From an uncultured Clostridia bacterium (GTDB lineage Bacteria > Bacillota > Clostridia > Christensenellales > Borkfalkiaceae): DNA of 53,692 nucleotides. Positions within the stretch are counted from its first letter, which is position 1. Each line of letters starts with the position of its first letter. The stretch lies in assembly GCA_947632505.1 (NCBI GenBank), contig CANRPN010000002.1, positions 1-53,692 of the forward strand, given 5' to 3'. A program made the translations under genes and the position numbers. The notes beneath the pieces are model-generated. The model saw nothing but the letters and a program-made list of their open reading frames with translations. It did not search any database and was not told where the DNA came from. Positions 8,902 through 18,992 of this stretch are shown here, one piece after another.

Positions 8902-10347
8902 CTAAATGACGCACGCGCCGTCCAGGAACGACTTGAATAGTCCCTCTACATTGGCGCCTGCCTTATGAAAACACGCGATCAGCTCCTCGGGCGAGGCGAT
9001 CCTCCCCGTATAGCCGGAGACATAATTTTTCAGTCCCGTAAAGAACTTGCGGTCCCCCACCGCCGCACGTACGCGGTCGAACAAAATCACGCCTTTGTCA
9101 TAGGCGATATTGCGGTATTCATACTCCCCCGAAAACGCCGTAAGCGGGCGGTTCATCGTCGTGTCCGCTTCATCCGAGATCTGCGCACGGTAGGAGAAAA
9201 AGGCGCGGTAACCGCTTTCGGAACGCTTCATGGCACCCTCATAGGTATCGCCGTACTCGGGATATGCTCCCAAAAAGAGCGCCGCCGAATATTCCGCCAG
9301 ACCCTCATCCTGCCATGCGTTTTCGAATTGGTTGCTCCCCACCATGCCGTACCACCACTGGTGCGCCGTCTCATGCGCTACCACTGCGGGCACATCCGAA
9401 CGCTGCAACGCCGAAGAGATCATCACAAGCCCGGAATACTCCATGCCGCCGTAGGGAAAATCCGTCTCGGTCACCACATAGCGGGGGTACCCATAGCCGC
9501 CGAACGTGTCCGAAAAATAGGAGAGCGCATCGGTCGCGGCCTTCAACGTCGTCTCGGGCGCGGAATCGGAGACATACCAATATTCCACCGGCACTTCCCC
9601 CGCCTGCGCCGTGAGGCATTTCAGCTCCTTCCCGCATACGAGGCTCACATCCCGCACTCCCTCCGCCGTGACGGAGACCGTCTGCTTGTCGCCCGTGATC
9701 TGTGCCGAACCGACCCCGTTATACGCGACTTTATATTCGGCGGGCAGGGTGAGCGAAAGCGTATAATCTGCACAGTCGGCGACAAACGGATCGCCGTTGG
9801 CGGAATACACATACTCACGGAAATGTTCCCCGTCGTGGCTGCACAGCACGGGATAGAAATGGGAGAGATTGATATTTTTCCGTCCCACACCGAGGCGATG
9901 ATTGACATTGGCAAGGGTCGTGACGAAGGAAATTTTCAGGTCCGCGCTGTCCCCCGGGTAAAGCGCCTCGTTCAGCAAAACGGAGAGAATATTTTCGTCC
10001 TCGCCGCAAACTTCAAAACTTTTCGCGCCCTCAACGGAGGAAATTTCAATGCCGCCGTAACTCTCCCCCGCATAGTAGGCGGAGAGATTGTAGAGCGAAG
10101 AGACCGGCGGGTACTCGGCACCCTTGCGGTAAGCATTCGCCCAAAGTTCGAAGGAGAGACGATCTAACGTGTTTTCCGTGAGATTGGGCACGGAGACATC
10201 CATTTCGGCCACAAGCCTGTTCTCCTCGGGGAAATATTCCCCGCGAATATCATAGCGGACGGCCGCAGTCTCTGTTTTGCAGGCGGTAAACCCCGCAATG
10301 CCGAACAGGAACGCCGTGCCGACGGCGATGCAAAGAAATTTGCGCAT
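8902..10347 (-). CDS. M1-family metallopeptidase lipoprotein
   Basis: Lipobox FTAC; GGMEYSG; HETAHQWWYGMVG...EGLAEY gluzincin motif. Confidence 0.88.
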   Translation of the reverse strand: MRKFLCIAVGTAFLFGIAGFTACKTETAAVRYDIRGEYFPEENRLVAEMDVSVPNLTENTLDRLSFELWANAYRKGAEYPPVSSLYNLSAYYAGESYGGIEISSVEGAKSFEVCGEDENILSVLLNEALYPGDSADLKISFVTTLANVNHRLGVGRKNINLSHFYPVLCSHDGEHFREYVYSANGDPFVADCADYTLSLTLPAEYKVAYNGVGSAQITGDKQTVSVTAEGVRDVSLVCGKELKCLTAQAGEVPVEYWYVSDSAPETTLKAATDALSYFSDTFGGYGYPRYVVTETDFPYGGMEYSGLVMISSALQRSDVPAVVAHETAHQWWYGMVGSNQFENAWQDEGLAEYSAALFLGAYPEYGDTYEGAMKRSESGYRAFFSYRAQISDEADTTMNRPLTAFSGEYEYRNIAYDKGVILFDRVRAAVGDRKFFTGLKNYVSGYTGRIASPEELIACFHKAGANVEGLFKSFLDGACVI

Positions 10348-10632
10348 AATAAACCTCCCGAGGGAACTCCCTCGCATCATGATATGTCTGTAATATGCGA
10401 GTTAGAACAACCGCAGCGGCGCGCTTTCAGACGATGCGGGCGGCTGCCGACCCCTTTTGCCCAACAGCGTCCGGATGAAAAAACACATCATTTCTCGGAA
10501 AAATTTTTACGTTTTTTCTATCTTTTTTGTCTTTCCCACTTGATTTTTCGCGGAAAAGTTGTATAATAGAAAAGGTGGGCTTTTGTTCGCTCGGAGCAGA
10601 ATGCGCCCGCACTTCACAATGAGGGGAACGAT

Positions 10633-12693
10633 ATGAGTATTTCCGCAACCAATATCCGTAACATCGCCATCGTCGGTCACAGCGGCGAAGGCAAGACGAC
10701 GCTCATGGAAGCCATTCTTTTGAACGGCGGCGTGATCGAGCGCATGGGCAAAACAGACAACGGCACCACCGTTTCCGATTTCGACGAACAGGAGATCGCA
10801 AGAAAGACCTCCATTTCCCTTGCCGTAGCAAATCTGACTTGGAAGGACGTGAAGATCAACCTTCTTGACGTGCCCGGTTTTTATGATTTCGAAGGCGAAT
10901 TTATTTCGGCAATGCGGGCGGCGGGCGCTGCACTCATTGTAGCAGGCCCCGGCGGCACGGTCACGGTCGGCGCGGAAAAGGCGCTCGATCAATGTCTTAA
11001 ACTCAAAAAGCCTTCCATCATCTTCATCAATGGCATGGACAAGGAAAATGCCGACTACCCCGGCACCGTTCGCGCATACCAGGAAAAATATAAAGGTAAG
11101 ATCGCGCCCGTTCAGATCCCGATCATGGAAGGCAACAAAATGACGGGTTACATCAACGTGATCACGGGCGAAGCCTATAAATTCGGCGCAAGCGGCGTGG
11201 AAAAGATCGGAGTCCCCGCAAGCTACGCCTCCGCGCTCGAAGAGATGCAGTCCGTTTTGCAGGAAGCCGCTGCGGAAAACGACGAGGAACTTCTCGAAAA
11301 ATATTTCGAAGAGGGCTCTCTCACTCCCGAGGAAACAGCGATCGGTCTCCGCAAGGGCATCCACTCCATCGGCGTCATTCCCGTGCTTGCAGGCAGCGCG
11401 CTCCTCAACAAGGGCGTGATCAACCTCATGAACGCGTTCGTGGAATATTTGCCGCAGGCAGCGGAACGCGCGGGCATTCCCGCTACCGACCTCAAAACAA
11501 AGCAAGCCATCTCCGTGGCCTGCGAAGAGAACGCGCCCTTTGCCGCACAGGTCTTTAAGACGGCGGTGGACCCCTTTGTGGGCAAACTCAACTATCTCCG
11601 CGTCTGCCGCGGCGTCCTTCGCTCCGGCATGACTGTCTACAATCCCAACACCGATACGGAGGAGCGCATCAGCGCAATCTATCTCCTTGTCGGCAAAAAG
11701 CAGATCCCCGTGACTGAGTTGGTCGCGGGCGACATCGGCGCGGTAAATAAACTTGCGGGAACAGGCACGGGCGATACGCTGTGCGATCTTTCCGCGCCCG
11801 TCCAATTCGAGCCCATTCATTTCCCCGAACCCGTGCTTGCCATGGCCGTCAACGCCACCGTACGCGGCACCGAGGACAAGGTGTTCGGCGGACTCAACCG
11901 TCTTGCCGAAGAGGACAAGAGCTTCCAGGTGCGTAAGAACACCGAGACGGGCGAAACCCTTGCCTGCGGACAGGGCGAAGTCCAGCTCGAAATCATCAAA
12001 CGCAAACTCAAAAGCAAATTCGGCGCTGACGCCGATTTCACCACCCCCACCGTCGCCTATCGCGAGGCGATCACAGGGAAGGCGGAGGCCGAAGGCAAGC
12101 ACAAGAAGCAGACGGGCGGCGCGGGACAGTTCGGCGTTGTCAATATCCGCTTCGAGCCGGGCGCAGAGGACGGCGTGTTCGAATTTGTGGACGCAGTCGT
12201 CGGCGGTACGGTACCCAAGCAGTTCATTCCCGCCGTGGAGAAAGGTCTCCGCGAAGCCATTCAGAAGGGCGTGCTCGCAGGCTATCCCATGGTCAACCTC
12301 AAAGCGACCCTGTTCGACGGCAAATACCACCCCGTCGACAGTAAGGAAGTTGCGTTCGTCTCCGCGGCGAAGCTCGCCTATGACGACGGTATCCGCCGCG
12401 CGCGGCCTGTGATCCTCGAACCCGTCTGCTCGATGAAGATCACTGTCCCCGAACAGTACGTCGGCGACATCATGGGCGATCTCAACAAGCGCCGCGGCCG
12501 CATCATCGGCATGGACACCGTTGAGGGCTTGCAAGTCATCACGGCAGAAGCGCCCGAGGGAGAGATCCTCACCTATGCGACGTCCCTCCGCTCCATGACG
12601 CAGGGCAGAGGCAAGTTCTCGCAGGAATTTGCCCGCTACGAACAGGCGCCCGACACCGTCATCCAAGCGGTCATCAAAGCGCAACAGGCATAA
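10633..12693 (+). CDS. Elongation factor G paralogue (EF-G2/FusA2-like)
   Basis: Full-length EF-G architecture; P-loop GHSGEGKTT; G3 DVPGFYDF; RBS GAGGGGA. Confidence 0.88.
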   Translation: MSISATNIRNIAIVGHSGEGKTTLMEAILLNGGVIERMGKTDNGTTVSDFDEQEIARKTSISLAVANLTWKDVKINLLDVPGFYDFEGEFISAMRAAGAALIVAGPGGTVTVGAEKALDQCLKLKKPSIIFINGMDKENADYPGTVRAYQEKYKGKIAPVQIPIMEGNKMTGYINVITGEAYKFGASGVEKIGVPASYASALEEMQSVLQEAAAENDEELLEKYFEEGSLTPEETAIGLRKGIHSIGVIPVLAGSALLNKGVINLMNAFVEYLPQAAERAGIPATDLKTKQAISVACEENAPFAAQVFKTAVDPFVGKLNYLRVCRGVLRSGMTVYNPNTDTEERISAIYLLVGKKQIPVTELVAGDIGAVNKLAGTGTGDTLCDLSAPVQFEPIHFPEPVLAMAVNATVRGTEDKVFGGLNRLAEEDKSFQVRKNTETGETLACGQGEVQLEIIKRKLKSKFGADADFTTPTVAYREAITGKAEAEGKHKKQTGGAGQFGVVNIRFEPGAEDGVFEFVDAVVGGTVPKQFIPAVEKGLREAIQKGVLAGYPMVNLKATLFDGKYHPVDSKEVAFVSAAKLAYDDGIRRARPVILEPVCSMKITVPEQYVGDIMGDLNKRRGRIIGMDTVEGLQVITAEAPEGEILTYATSLRSMTQGRGKFSQEFARYEQAPDTVIQAVIKAQQA

Positions 12694-12700
12694 CGCATTC

Positions 12701-12730
12701 ACCGTCTCCGTTTTCGGAGACGGTTTTTTT
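12701..12730 (+). terminator. Rho-independent terminator
   Basis: ACCGTCTCCGTTTTCGGAGACGGTTTTTTT. Confidence 0.85.
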
Positions 12731-12756
12731 ATTGAGTACATTTTGAGGACACGATC

Positions 12757-13749
12757 ATGAAAAAGACCAAACGGATCATCTGCATTCTCGCGGCAATGCT
12801 TCTTCCCGTGCTTGCGGCGGCGGGCTGCGGCGAGCGGGAGCCTGCCGATGTTCCCGCCCATACCCATACTTTTGTCTGGAAGCGTTCCGAAACGCTGCAC
12901 TGGTTGGAGTGTACCGACCCTGCCTGCGGATTACAGTCCGATCACGGCGAGCATGAGGGAGGCGTGTGCGAGGTGTGCGCCGCGTTCCGCGCGCTCTCCT
13001 TCGGATTTACCGAGGGCAGCGACGCCGCCCATGCCGACTTTGCGCGGGAGGCGAACGAGTGGTTCTCTGCCAAGGGCGCGGAGCTGGGTTTTACCTACGA
13101 CTTTATGGGGAACGACTACGCCGCGCTCAACGACGAGACGTTGAAGAACTACGACATCGTGCTCTTCCTCAACGACCGTCCGCACGTGAAGGAGCAGCAG
13201 GAGGCGTTCGAGCGGTTCATGGAGGGAGGCGGCGCGTGGATAGGGTTTCATTCGGCGGCCTTTTCCATGGTAGAAGAGGCCGACAAGGACAAGGCGGACA
13301 GCGACTATTGGCGGTGGTATCAGGATGAGTTTTTGGGGTGCGGCAACTACAAGAACAACACTTGGAACCCCACTGCGGAGCCGCTCACCGTGGAGACGCA
13401 CGATCACCCCGCCACCGCAAACTTGCCAGACGTGTTCACTTCCGCGCCCTGCGAATGGTACGGCTGGGAATACGATCTCTTTCAAAACCCCGACATCACG
13501 GTGCTGCTCACCCTCAACCCCACACAGGAGAACCCCGCGGGGGACAATCCGAATAAGGAGTGGGAGATCTGGTACGACGGGCACTATCCCATCGCGTGGG
13601 CGAACAACCGTTTCAACATGATCTACACAAACATGGGACACAACCTGCAATCGTACAACGATTTCGAAAAGCAGAGCAAGACCTTTTCGAGCGAGGAGCA
13701 GTGCTCCTTCCTCCTCGACGCGATGTTCGGGCTGACCGCCAAGGAGTAA
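12757..13749 (+). CDS. ThuA-domain lipoprotein with an N-terminal Cys/His segment
   Basis: Lipobox AAGC; GGGAWIGFHSAAFS, HPATANLPDVF, WANNRFNMIYTNMGHNLQSY. Confidence 0.75.
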   Translation: MKKTKRIICILAAMLLPVLAAAGCGEREPADVPAHTHTFVWKRSETLHWLECTDPACGLQSDHGEHEGGVCEVCAAFRALSFGFTEGSDAAHADFAREANEWFSAKGAELGFTYDFMGNDYAALNDETLKNYDIVLFLNDRPHVKEQQEAFERFMEGGGAWIGFHSAAFSMVEEADKDKADSDYWRWYQDEFLGCGNYKNNTWNPTAEPLTVETHDHPATANLPDVFTSAPCEWYGWEYDLFQNPDITVLLTLNPTQENPAGDNPNKEWEIWYDGHYPIAWANNRFNMIYTNMGHNLQSYNDFEKQSKTFSSEEQCSFLLDAMFGLTAKE

Positions 13750-13767
13750 TATCAAGTAAAAACGCGC

Positions 13768-13801
13768 TGCCGCCGCCGAAGGCAAAGCCTTCGGCGGCGG
13801 C
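13768..13801 (+). terminator. Rho-independent terminator
   Basis: GCCGCCGCCGAAGGC AAA GCCTTCGGCGGCGGC followed by TGTTTATT. Confidence 0.65.
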
Positions 13802-13885
13802 TGTTTATTCTCCCCGACGTGGAAATTTCCCGAAACTACTTTACAAAACGCAAAATTTGTTGTATCCTTGTCATAGGAGGTTGCT

Positions 13886-14932
13886 ATGGCCAAGAAAACC
13901 GAAAAGCGCACCGTATACGAAAAAAAGGCGGGCGAGAGCGCGCAGACGAACGGCAAGCTCACCATTTACGAATACGAGCAGAAATACACCAAACGGCAGA
14001 ACGTCCGCGGCGCAAAATTTTTGCTTCGGCTCCTCGCGGCGATCGTGGGCGTGTTCCTCTTTGCGATTCTTGCGCTCATCTCCCTCGACGTCTATAAGAT
14101 CAATGAATACGTCGGCTACGGCGTGGCGGGCGGGTGCCTTTTGCTTTACATCTTTGTCTTTATCGTACCCGTCTGCAAGATCATGAAGTCGGACTACTTC
14201 ATCACCAACGTCAACGGCTTTACGGCGCGCGAGGCGCAGCGGCACAACAAAAAACTCCGCCACGACATCGCCGAGAAGATCATCGACCTCACGGCCAAAG
14301 TGGAGGGCGTGGGCTGGTACGATTCGAAGATCGTGGGTCAGCTCGCCATCGCCTCCAAAACGGGGGACGAGGAAGGGATCAAACACAATCTCACCGCGCT
14401 CTATGAGGGTTCGGTGAAGAAAACCGCCAAGGACATGATCTTCAAGAGTTCGCTGCGCAGCGCGACCTATTCCATGGTCTCGCAGGCGGCGCGGGTGGAC
14501 GCGGCCCTCATTGTGGTCGTCAATTTGCAGCTCATCAAGGACCTCATCTTTCTCTATGGGTTCCGCCCTTCGGACGCGAAACTCATGAAAATTTTCGGCA
14601 GAGTGCTGACAAATTCCCTCACCGCCTACGGATTGGGGAGCATGAACGTGGGCAATACGGTGGTAAAGACGATGGGCGAAGCCGTGCGGGACATCCCCAT
14701 TCTCGGTTCGGCGATCGCCACCCTCGTGGACGGCTCGGTGCAGGGGCTCGTGAACGGAACGCTCACCACCGTGATCGGCTACCAGACGATCAAATATCTC
14801 AACAAAGAATACAAGTTGCAGGACATTTTGGACGGCGTGGACGTGAGCGAAACGCCCGTGGAATTGCAGGAGGCCTGCACGCAGCTCGAAACGCAGCTCA
14901 AAAAGAAAAAGAAACTTGCCGCCGCGATTTGA
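13886..14932 (+). CDS. DUF697-like membrane protein
   Basis: Two N-terminal TMs; C-terminal GIGSMNVGNTV.../ILGSAIATLVDGSVQGLVNGTLTTVIG Gly-rich hydrophobic region. Confidence 0.5.
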   Translation: MAKKTEKRTVYEKKAGESAQTNGKLTIYEYEQKYTKRQNVRGAKFLLRLLAAIVGVFLFAILALISLDVYKINEYVGYGVAGGCLLLYIFVFIVPVCKIMKSDYFITNVNGFTAREAQRHNKKLRHDIAEKIIDLTAKVEGVGWYDSKIVGQLAIASKTGDEEGIKHNLTALYEGSVKKTAKDMIFKSSLRSATYSMVSQAARVDAALIVVVNLQLIKDLIFLYGFRPSDAKLMKIFGRVLTNSLTAYGLGSMNVGNTVVKTMGEAVRDIPILGSAIATLVDGSVQGLVNGTLTTVIGYQTIKYLNKEYKLQDILDGVDVSETPVELQEACTQLETQLKKKKKLAAAI

Positions 14933-14946
14933 TACGCGAAACATAA

Positions 14947-14987
14947 GGCCGCCCGCGCTAACCTTAGCGCGGGCGGCTGTTTTTATT
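14947..14987 (+). terminator. Rho-independent terminator
   Basis: GCCGCCCGCGCTAACCTTAGCGCGGGCGGC followed by TGTTTTTATT. Confidence 0.8.
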
Positions 14988-15015
14988 CACTAACGTATGA
15001 AAAGGGACAGCGAGA

Positions 15016-15140
15016 CTTGGCGCCCCTTGCAAAGGCACTCGCCCCCTCCTCAGGAGGGGGGCAGGGGGGTGGTGTATTTCATTCCGAAAAGTCACCACCT
15101 CAGTCACTTCGTGACAGCTCCTCCTAAGGAGGCGCCTGAA
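15016..15140. repeat. Composite palindromic intergenic repeat
   Basis: CCCCCTCCTCAGGAGGGGGGCAGGGGGGTGGTG and CACCACCTCAGTCACTTCGTGACAGCTCCTCCTAAGGAGGCGCC. Confidence 0.6.
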
Positions 15141-15150
15141 ATTCCTCGAT

Positions 15151-17553
15151 TCACCTCAGTTCGGCGCCCAAATTGTGCTTTAAGTTGCCGACGATCTTGT
15201 TGAAGAAGCCGTCTACCGCCTCGGGTGAGAGCCCCTTCTCCGCCTTTTCGTCCGCCTCAAACGTCAGACGGAACGCCATGCTCTTCTTGTCCTGTCCGAG
15301 TTGCTTACCGCGGTACACGTCGAACAGCTCCGCCTTTTTCACCGCTTTGCAGGCGTGAAGAATGCAGTTTTGCAGTTCTGCGCAGGTCACTTTTTCCTCG
15401 ACGACCACCGCGAGATCGCGCTGCACGCTCTCGAATTTGGGCAGATCATGATAGGAAATGTCCCGCGCAAATTTTTTGGAGAGGACCGCATAATCCAGCT
15501 CGGCGAGGTAAACTTTCTTCTCCAATGCCAACCCGTTTGCGATTTCGGGGTGCAGCTCGCCCAATGCGCCCACTTCCTTTTCGCCTAATTTGACGACCGC
15601 CGTCACGCCGGGATGAAGATAGGAACGCTCCCCCTTCTCAAACGTCAGCTTGACGTCGAAGGCAAACGCCAACGCCTCGACCGCGCCCTTCAAGTCGAAG
15701 AAGTCCCCCTTGCCCCAAAGCCCGAGCACGAGATGTTTACGCTCTTCGGGCAGCGCTTTGAGGGGCAATTCTTCACACAGGTACACATTTGCAAGCTCGA
15801 ATAGCCGCCCCTCGTAGTTTCCGCGGCGCACATTCCGCACGACGTTTTGCAGCATGGACGGAAGCAAAATCGTCCGCATGACGGACAGGTCCTCTCCGAT
15901 CGGATTGAGAATTTTGATCGCCTTGCGCTCGGGTGCGTCCGCGGGAAGGCGCAGAAGGTCGAAATCCTTCGGAGAATAGAAGGAGTAGTTGCATGCCTCG
16001 AAGAATCCCTCCTTTTCAAGAGCGCGTTTTGCCTTGCGCTCCTGTTCCTGCGCGGGCGTCCTGCCGCCGTGCGTCACCGTGGCGTTTTCGAGGAAGGTGG
16101 GCGTGATATGGTCGTAACCGTACATTCTGATGACTTCCTCGGCGAGGTCGGGATAGCCGTCCACGTCCTCCCGCCAAAGGGGTACGGCCGCGGAAAATTC
16201 CGCACCCATGTCGTCAATTTCAAAGAAGAGCCGCTTCAAAATGCCGCTTATTTCCTCCTTGGGAACGTGAATGCCGAGAAGTTTGTCGATCGCTGCGTAG
16301 GAGGTGCGAATGACTTTTTCCTCTGCGGGAACGGAGAGCACGTCCGCGCCGTAGTCGGTAGGCGTGCCGCAACCGAGTTCCTGCATGAGGTGAAGGGCAC
16401 GCGCCATGCCGAGCTCAGGCGTATAGAGCGGGTCCACCCCTTTTTCGAAGCGCGCGGAAGAATCGCTCCTCTGCCCCAAAGCGCGGGAAGTTTTCCGCAC
16501 GCTGTCGCGCGCAAAGCTCGCCGCTTCGAAGAAAACTTCATACGTATCGTCTTTTATCTCGCTGTTGAGCCCTCCCATGATCCCCGCAAGGGCGACGGGA
16601 CGCTCGCCGTCGCAGATGAGAAGGTTCTCGGGATGCAGAGCAAATTCCTTTTCGTCGAGGGTGACGATCTTCTCCCCCTCCTTTGCGCAGCGCACCACGA
16701 TCTTGTCTCCGCGCAAAAATCTTCTGTCGAACGCATGCATGGGCTGCCCCATTTCGAGCAGAACGTAATTGGTAATATCGACGACGTTATTCACCGAGCG
16801 CAGCCCCATGAGCGCGAGACGGCGGCGCAGAAAACGGGGCGACTTGCCGATCTTAACGTCCTTGACGAAGTGCCCGACATAGCGCGGGCAGAGCTTGGGT
16901 TCTTTGATCTCTAAGGCGATTTTTACCTCCGTTTTTTCGCATACGTAGGAGGTTTCGGGCGTTTTGAGAGGCAATTTACAGACGGCGGCAACTTCGCGCG
17001 CGAGCCCGAAAATGCTCTGGCAGTCGGGACGGTTCGCCGTCACCGCGATGTCAAAGATATAGTCGTCGATTCCGACGATCGGGCGGATGTCCGCGCCGAG
17101 AGGGGTATCTTGATCGAGAATGAGAATGCCGTTGACCTCGGCTCCGTCATAAAAATCGTCGCTGATACCAAGTTCTTCGCCCGAGCAGAACATGCCCTCG
17201 GAGACGACTCCGCGGAGCTTGCCCGTCTTGATTTTTTGCACCCCGTCCTCGTGTTTTACGGTCGCGCCGTCGAGCGCGATGGGCACGATCGCTCCCTCAA
17301 AGACGTTCGTTGCGGCGGTGACGATCTGCTTTCCCCCCTTCTCGCCGCAGTCCACCGTGCAGACGGTGAGCCTGTCCGCGTCGGGATGTTTTTCGCATTT
17401 TTCGATCTTCCCCGTGTACACTCCCACAACGTCCTTGCCGAGGTAGGTGAGCTCCTCCACTTCGAAGCCGCAGGAGAAGAGTTTTGCTTGAAGCTCCTCT
17501 GCGGGCAGATCGACTTTGACATATTCCTTTAACCAACTGTAAGGCAATAACAT
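15151..17553 (-). CDS. pheT: Phenylalanyl-tRNA synthetase beta subunit
   Basis: MLLPYSWLKEYV; tRNA-binding domain; B3/B4; C-terminal FDX anticodon-binding domain; adjacent to pheS. Confidence 0.97.
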   Translation of the reverse strand: MLLPYSWLKEYVKVDLPAEELQAKLFSCGFEVEELTYLGKDVVGVYTGKIEKCEKHPDADRLTVCTVDCGEKGGKQIVTAATNVFEGAIVPIALDGATVKHEDGVQKIKTGKLRGVVSEGMFCSGEELGISDDFYDGAEVNGILILDQDTPLGADIRPIVGIDDYIFDIAVTANRPDCQSIFGLAREVAAVCKLPLKTPETSYVCEKTEVKIALEIKEPKLCPRYVGHFVKDVKIGKSPRFLRRRLALMGLRSVNNVVDITNYVLLEMGQPMHAFDRRFLRGDKIVVRCAKEGEKIVTLDEKEFALHPENLLICDGERPVALAGIMGGLNSEIKDDTYEVFFEAASFARDSVRKTSRALGQRSDSSARFEKGVDPLYTPELGMARALHLMQELGCGTPTDYGADVLSVPAEEKVIRTSYAAIDKLLGIHVPKEEISGILKRLFFEIDDMGAEFSAAVPLWREDVDGYPDLAEEVIRMYGYDHITPTFLENATVTHGGRTPAQEQERKAKRALEKEGFFEACNYSFYSPKDFDLLRLPADAPERKAIKILNPIGEDLSVMRTILLPSMLQNVVRNVRRGNYEGRLFELANVYLCEELPLKALPEERKHLVLGLWGKGDFFDLKGAVEALAFAFDVKLTFEKGERSYLHPGVTAVVKLGEKEVGALGELHPEIANGLALEKKVYLAELDYAVLSKKFARDISYHDLPKFESVQRDLAVVVEEKVTCAELQNCILHACKAVKKAELFDVYRGKQLGQDKKSMAFRLTFEADEKAEKGLSPEAVDGFFNKIVGNLKHNLGAELR

Positions 17554-17589
17554 AATAACTCCTTTTTTTCTATCGGATCATCGGATTTT

Positions 17590-17655
17590 TCGGGAACACC
17601 CCCTCTGCCGCCCATGGCGGTATCTCCCCCTCCAAGGGGGCGACAAGAGAAAATG
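17590..17655. repeat. Palindromic G/C-run intergenic repeat between pheS and pheT
   Basis: CCCCCTCTGCCGCCCATGGCGGTATCTCCCCCTCCAAGGGGGCGACA. Confidence 0.4.
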
Positions 17656-17657
17656 CC

Positions 17658-18677
17658 TCAGTCCTTGAATTGTTCGAGGAAACGGACGTCGTTTTCCGTT
17701 AAAAGTTTGATGTTGTTGATCCCGTATTTGAGCATGGCGATGCGCTCGATCCCCATGCCGAAGGCAAAGCCCGAATATTCGTCGGGGTCGACACCGCAAT
17801 TTTCGAGCACCCGTCTGTTGACCATGCCCGCGCCCAAAACTTCGATCCAGCCCGTTCCCTTGCACAGAGAACAGCCCTTCCCCCCGCAGGCGGCGCAGCT
17901 CACATCCACCTCGACGGACGGCTCCGTAAACGGGAAATAGCTCGGACGCAGCCGCGTTTTGCTCGTTTCGGAGAACATCTTCCTTGCAAATTCATCGAGC
18001 ATGCCTTGCAGATCGCACAGGGTGATTCCCCTGTCCACGACAAGCCCTTCCATTTGATGGAACATGGGAGAATGGGTCGCGTCGTCGTCCGAGCGGAACA
18101 CTCTGCCGGGTGAGAGAATTTTGATGGGCGGCTTCTTTTTTTCCATCACGCGGATCTGGCCCGCGCTCGTCTGCGTGCGCAGAAGAAATTCCTCCGTGAG
18201 ATAGAACGTGTCCTGCATATCCCGCGCGGGATGATCGGCGGGGGTGTTGAGGGCGGTGAAGTTGTAGTAATCGTTCTCGATCTCGGGGCCTTCAAACACT
18301 TCAAAGCCCATGCCCGAAAAGAGGTCGATGAGCTGATCTTTCACCCGCGTGACGGGATGCAGCGCGCCGGCCTTGGTATGACGCCCCGGCATGGTGACGT
18401 CGATCTGCTCCTCCGCGAGCTTTGCTTCGAGCTCTTTGCGTTTGAGCTTTTCTTCAAGCGCGGCGAATTTTTCTTCGAGCGCCTCCCGCAGTGCATTCAC
18501 CTTTTTGCCGAATGCGGGGCGCGCCTCGGCGGCGAGTTCCTTCATGCCTTTGAGGAGCGCGGTCACCTTGCCCGTTCGCCCCAAAAACTTCATTTTGACT
18601 TCATAGAGGGCGCGGCTGTCCTCCGCCGCCTCCGCTTCTCTTGTCGCCTCCTGCAATAAACCGAAATCTTCTTCCAT
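17658..18677 (-). CDS. pheS: Phenylalanyl-tRNA synthetase alpha subunit
   Basis: [45 protein letters not shown]. Confidence 0.97.
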   Translation of the reverse strand: MEEDFGLLQEATREAEAAEDSRALYEVKMKFLGRTGKVTALLKGMKELAAEARPAFGKKVNALREALEEKFAALEEKLKRKELEAKLAEEQIDVTMPGRHTKAGALHPVTRVKDQLIDLFSGMGFEVFEGPEIENDYYNFTALNTPADHPARDMQDTFYLTEEFLLRTQTSAGQIRVMEKKKPPIKILSPGRVFRSDDDATHSPMFHQMEGLVVDRGITLCDLQGMLDEFARKMFSETSKTRLRPSYFPFTEPSVEVDVSCAACGGKGCSLCKGTGWIEVLGAGMVNRRVLENCGVDPDEYSGFAFGMGIERIAMLKYGINNIKLLTENDVRFLEQFKD

Positions 18678-18692
18678 TTTGAACCTCTTTTT

Positions 18693-18942
18693 TGATAAAA
18701 ACGCCCTGTCAACCGAAAACGGTTGACAGGGCGTGACAAATCGACGCGGTACCACCTGTCTTTACGCGCAAAAGCGCGCCTCATTGCCCCTTGACGCGGG
18801 AAACGGCTCCTCTTGAAGTTCAGTTCGGAGAAGCGGCTCGCGGGGGAATACCACCGTCCCTTTCCTGAAAGACCTTTCAGCCGCGGGTCTTTCTCTCTGG
18901 GAAGAAAGCAATGGACAGCGTCTCTTCCGCTTCAAACGCCTT
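18693..18942 (-). promoter_or_regulatory. T-box leader controlling pheST
   Basis: AGGTGGTACCGCG at 18745-18757 (minus); antiterminator GACAGG[TGGTACC]GCG...CGC CCTGTC; terminator CGCCCTGTCAACCG/CGGTTGACAGGGCG at 18702-18733 plus T run; candidate specifier GAAC-TTC-A (Phe codon) at 18815-18817. Confidence 0.92.
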
Positions 18943-18949
18943 TGCGGAT

Positions 18950-18978
18950 ATTATAAGCGACTTCTTTTGCAAAGTCAA
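18950..18978 (-). promoter_or_regulatory. SigA-type promoter of the pheS T-box transcript
   Basis: TTGACT-N17-TATAAT on the minus strand. Confidence 0.85.
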
Positions 18979-18992
18979 ACGATTTTCGGCGA

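Noticed and set aside
10507-12900. 797-aa minus-strand ORF opposite the EF-G paralogue
   Set aside because: Shadow ORF; EF-G motifs are clearly on the plus strand.
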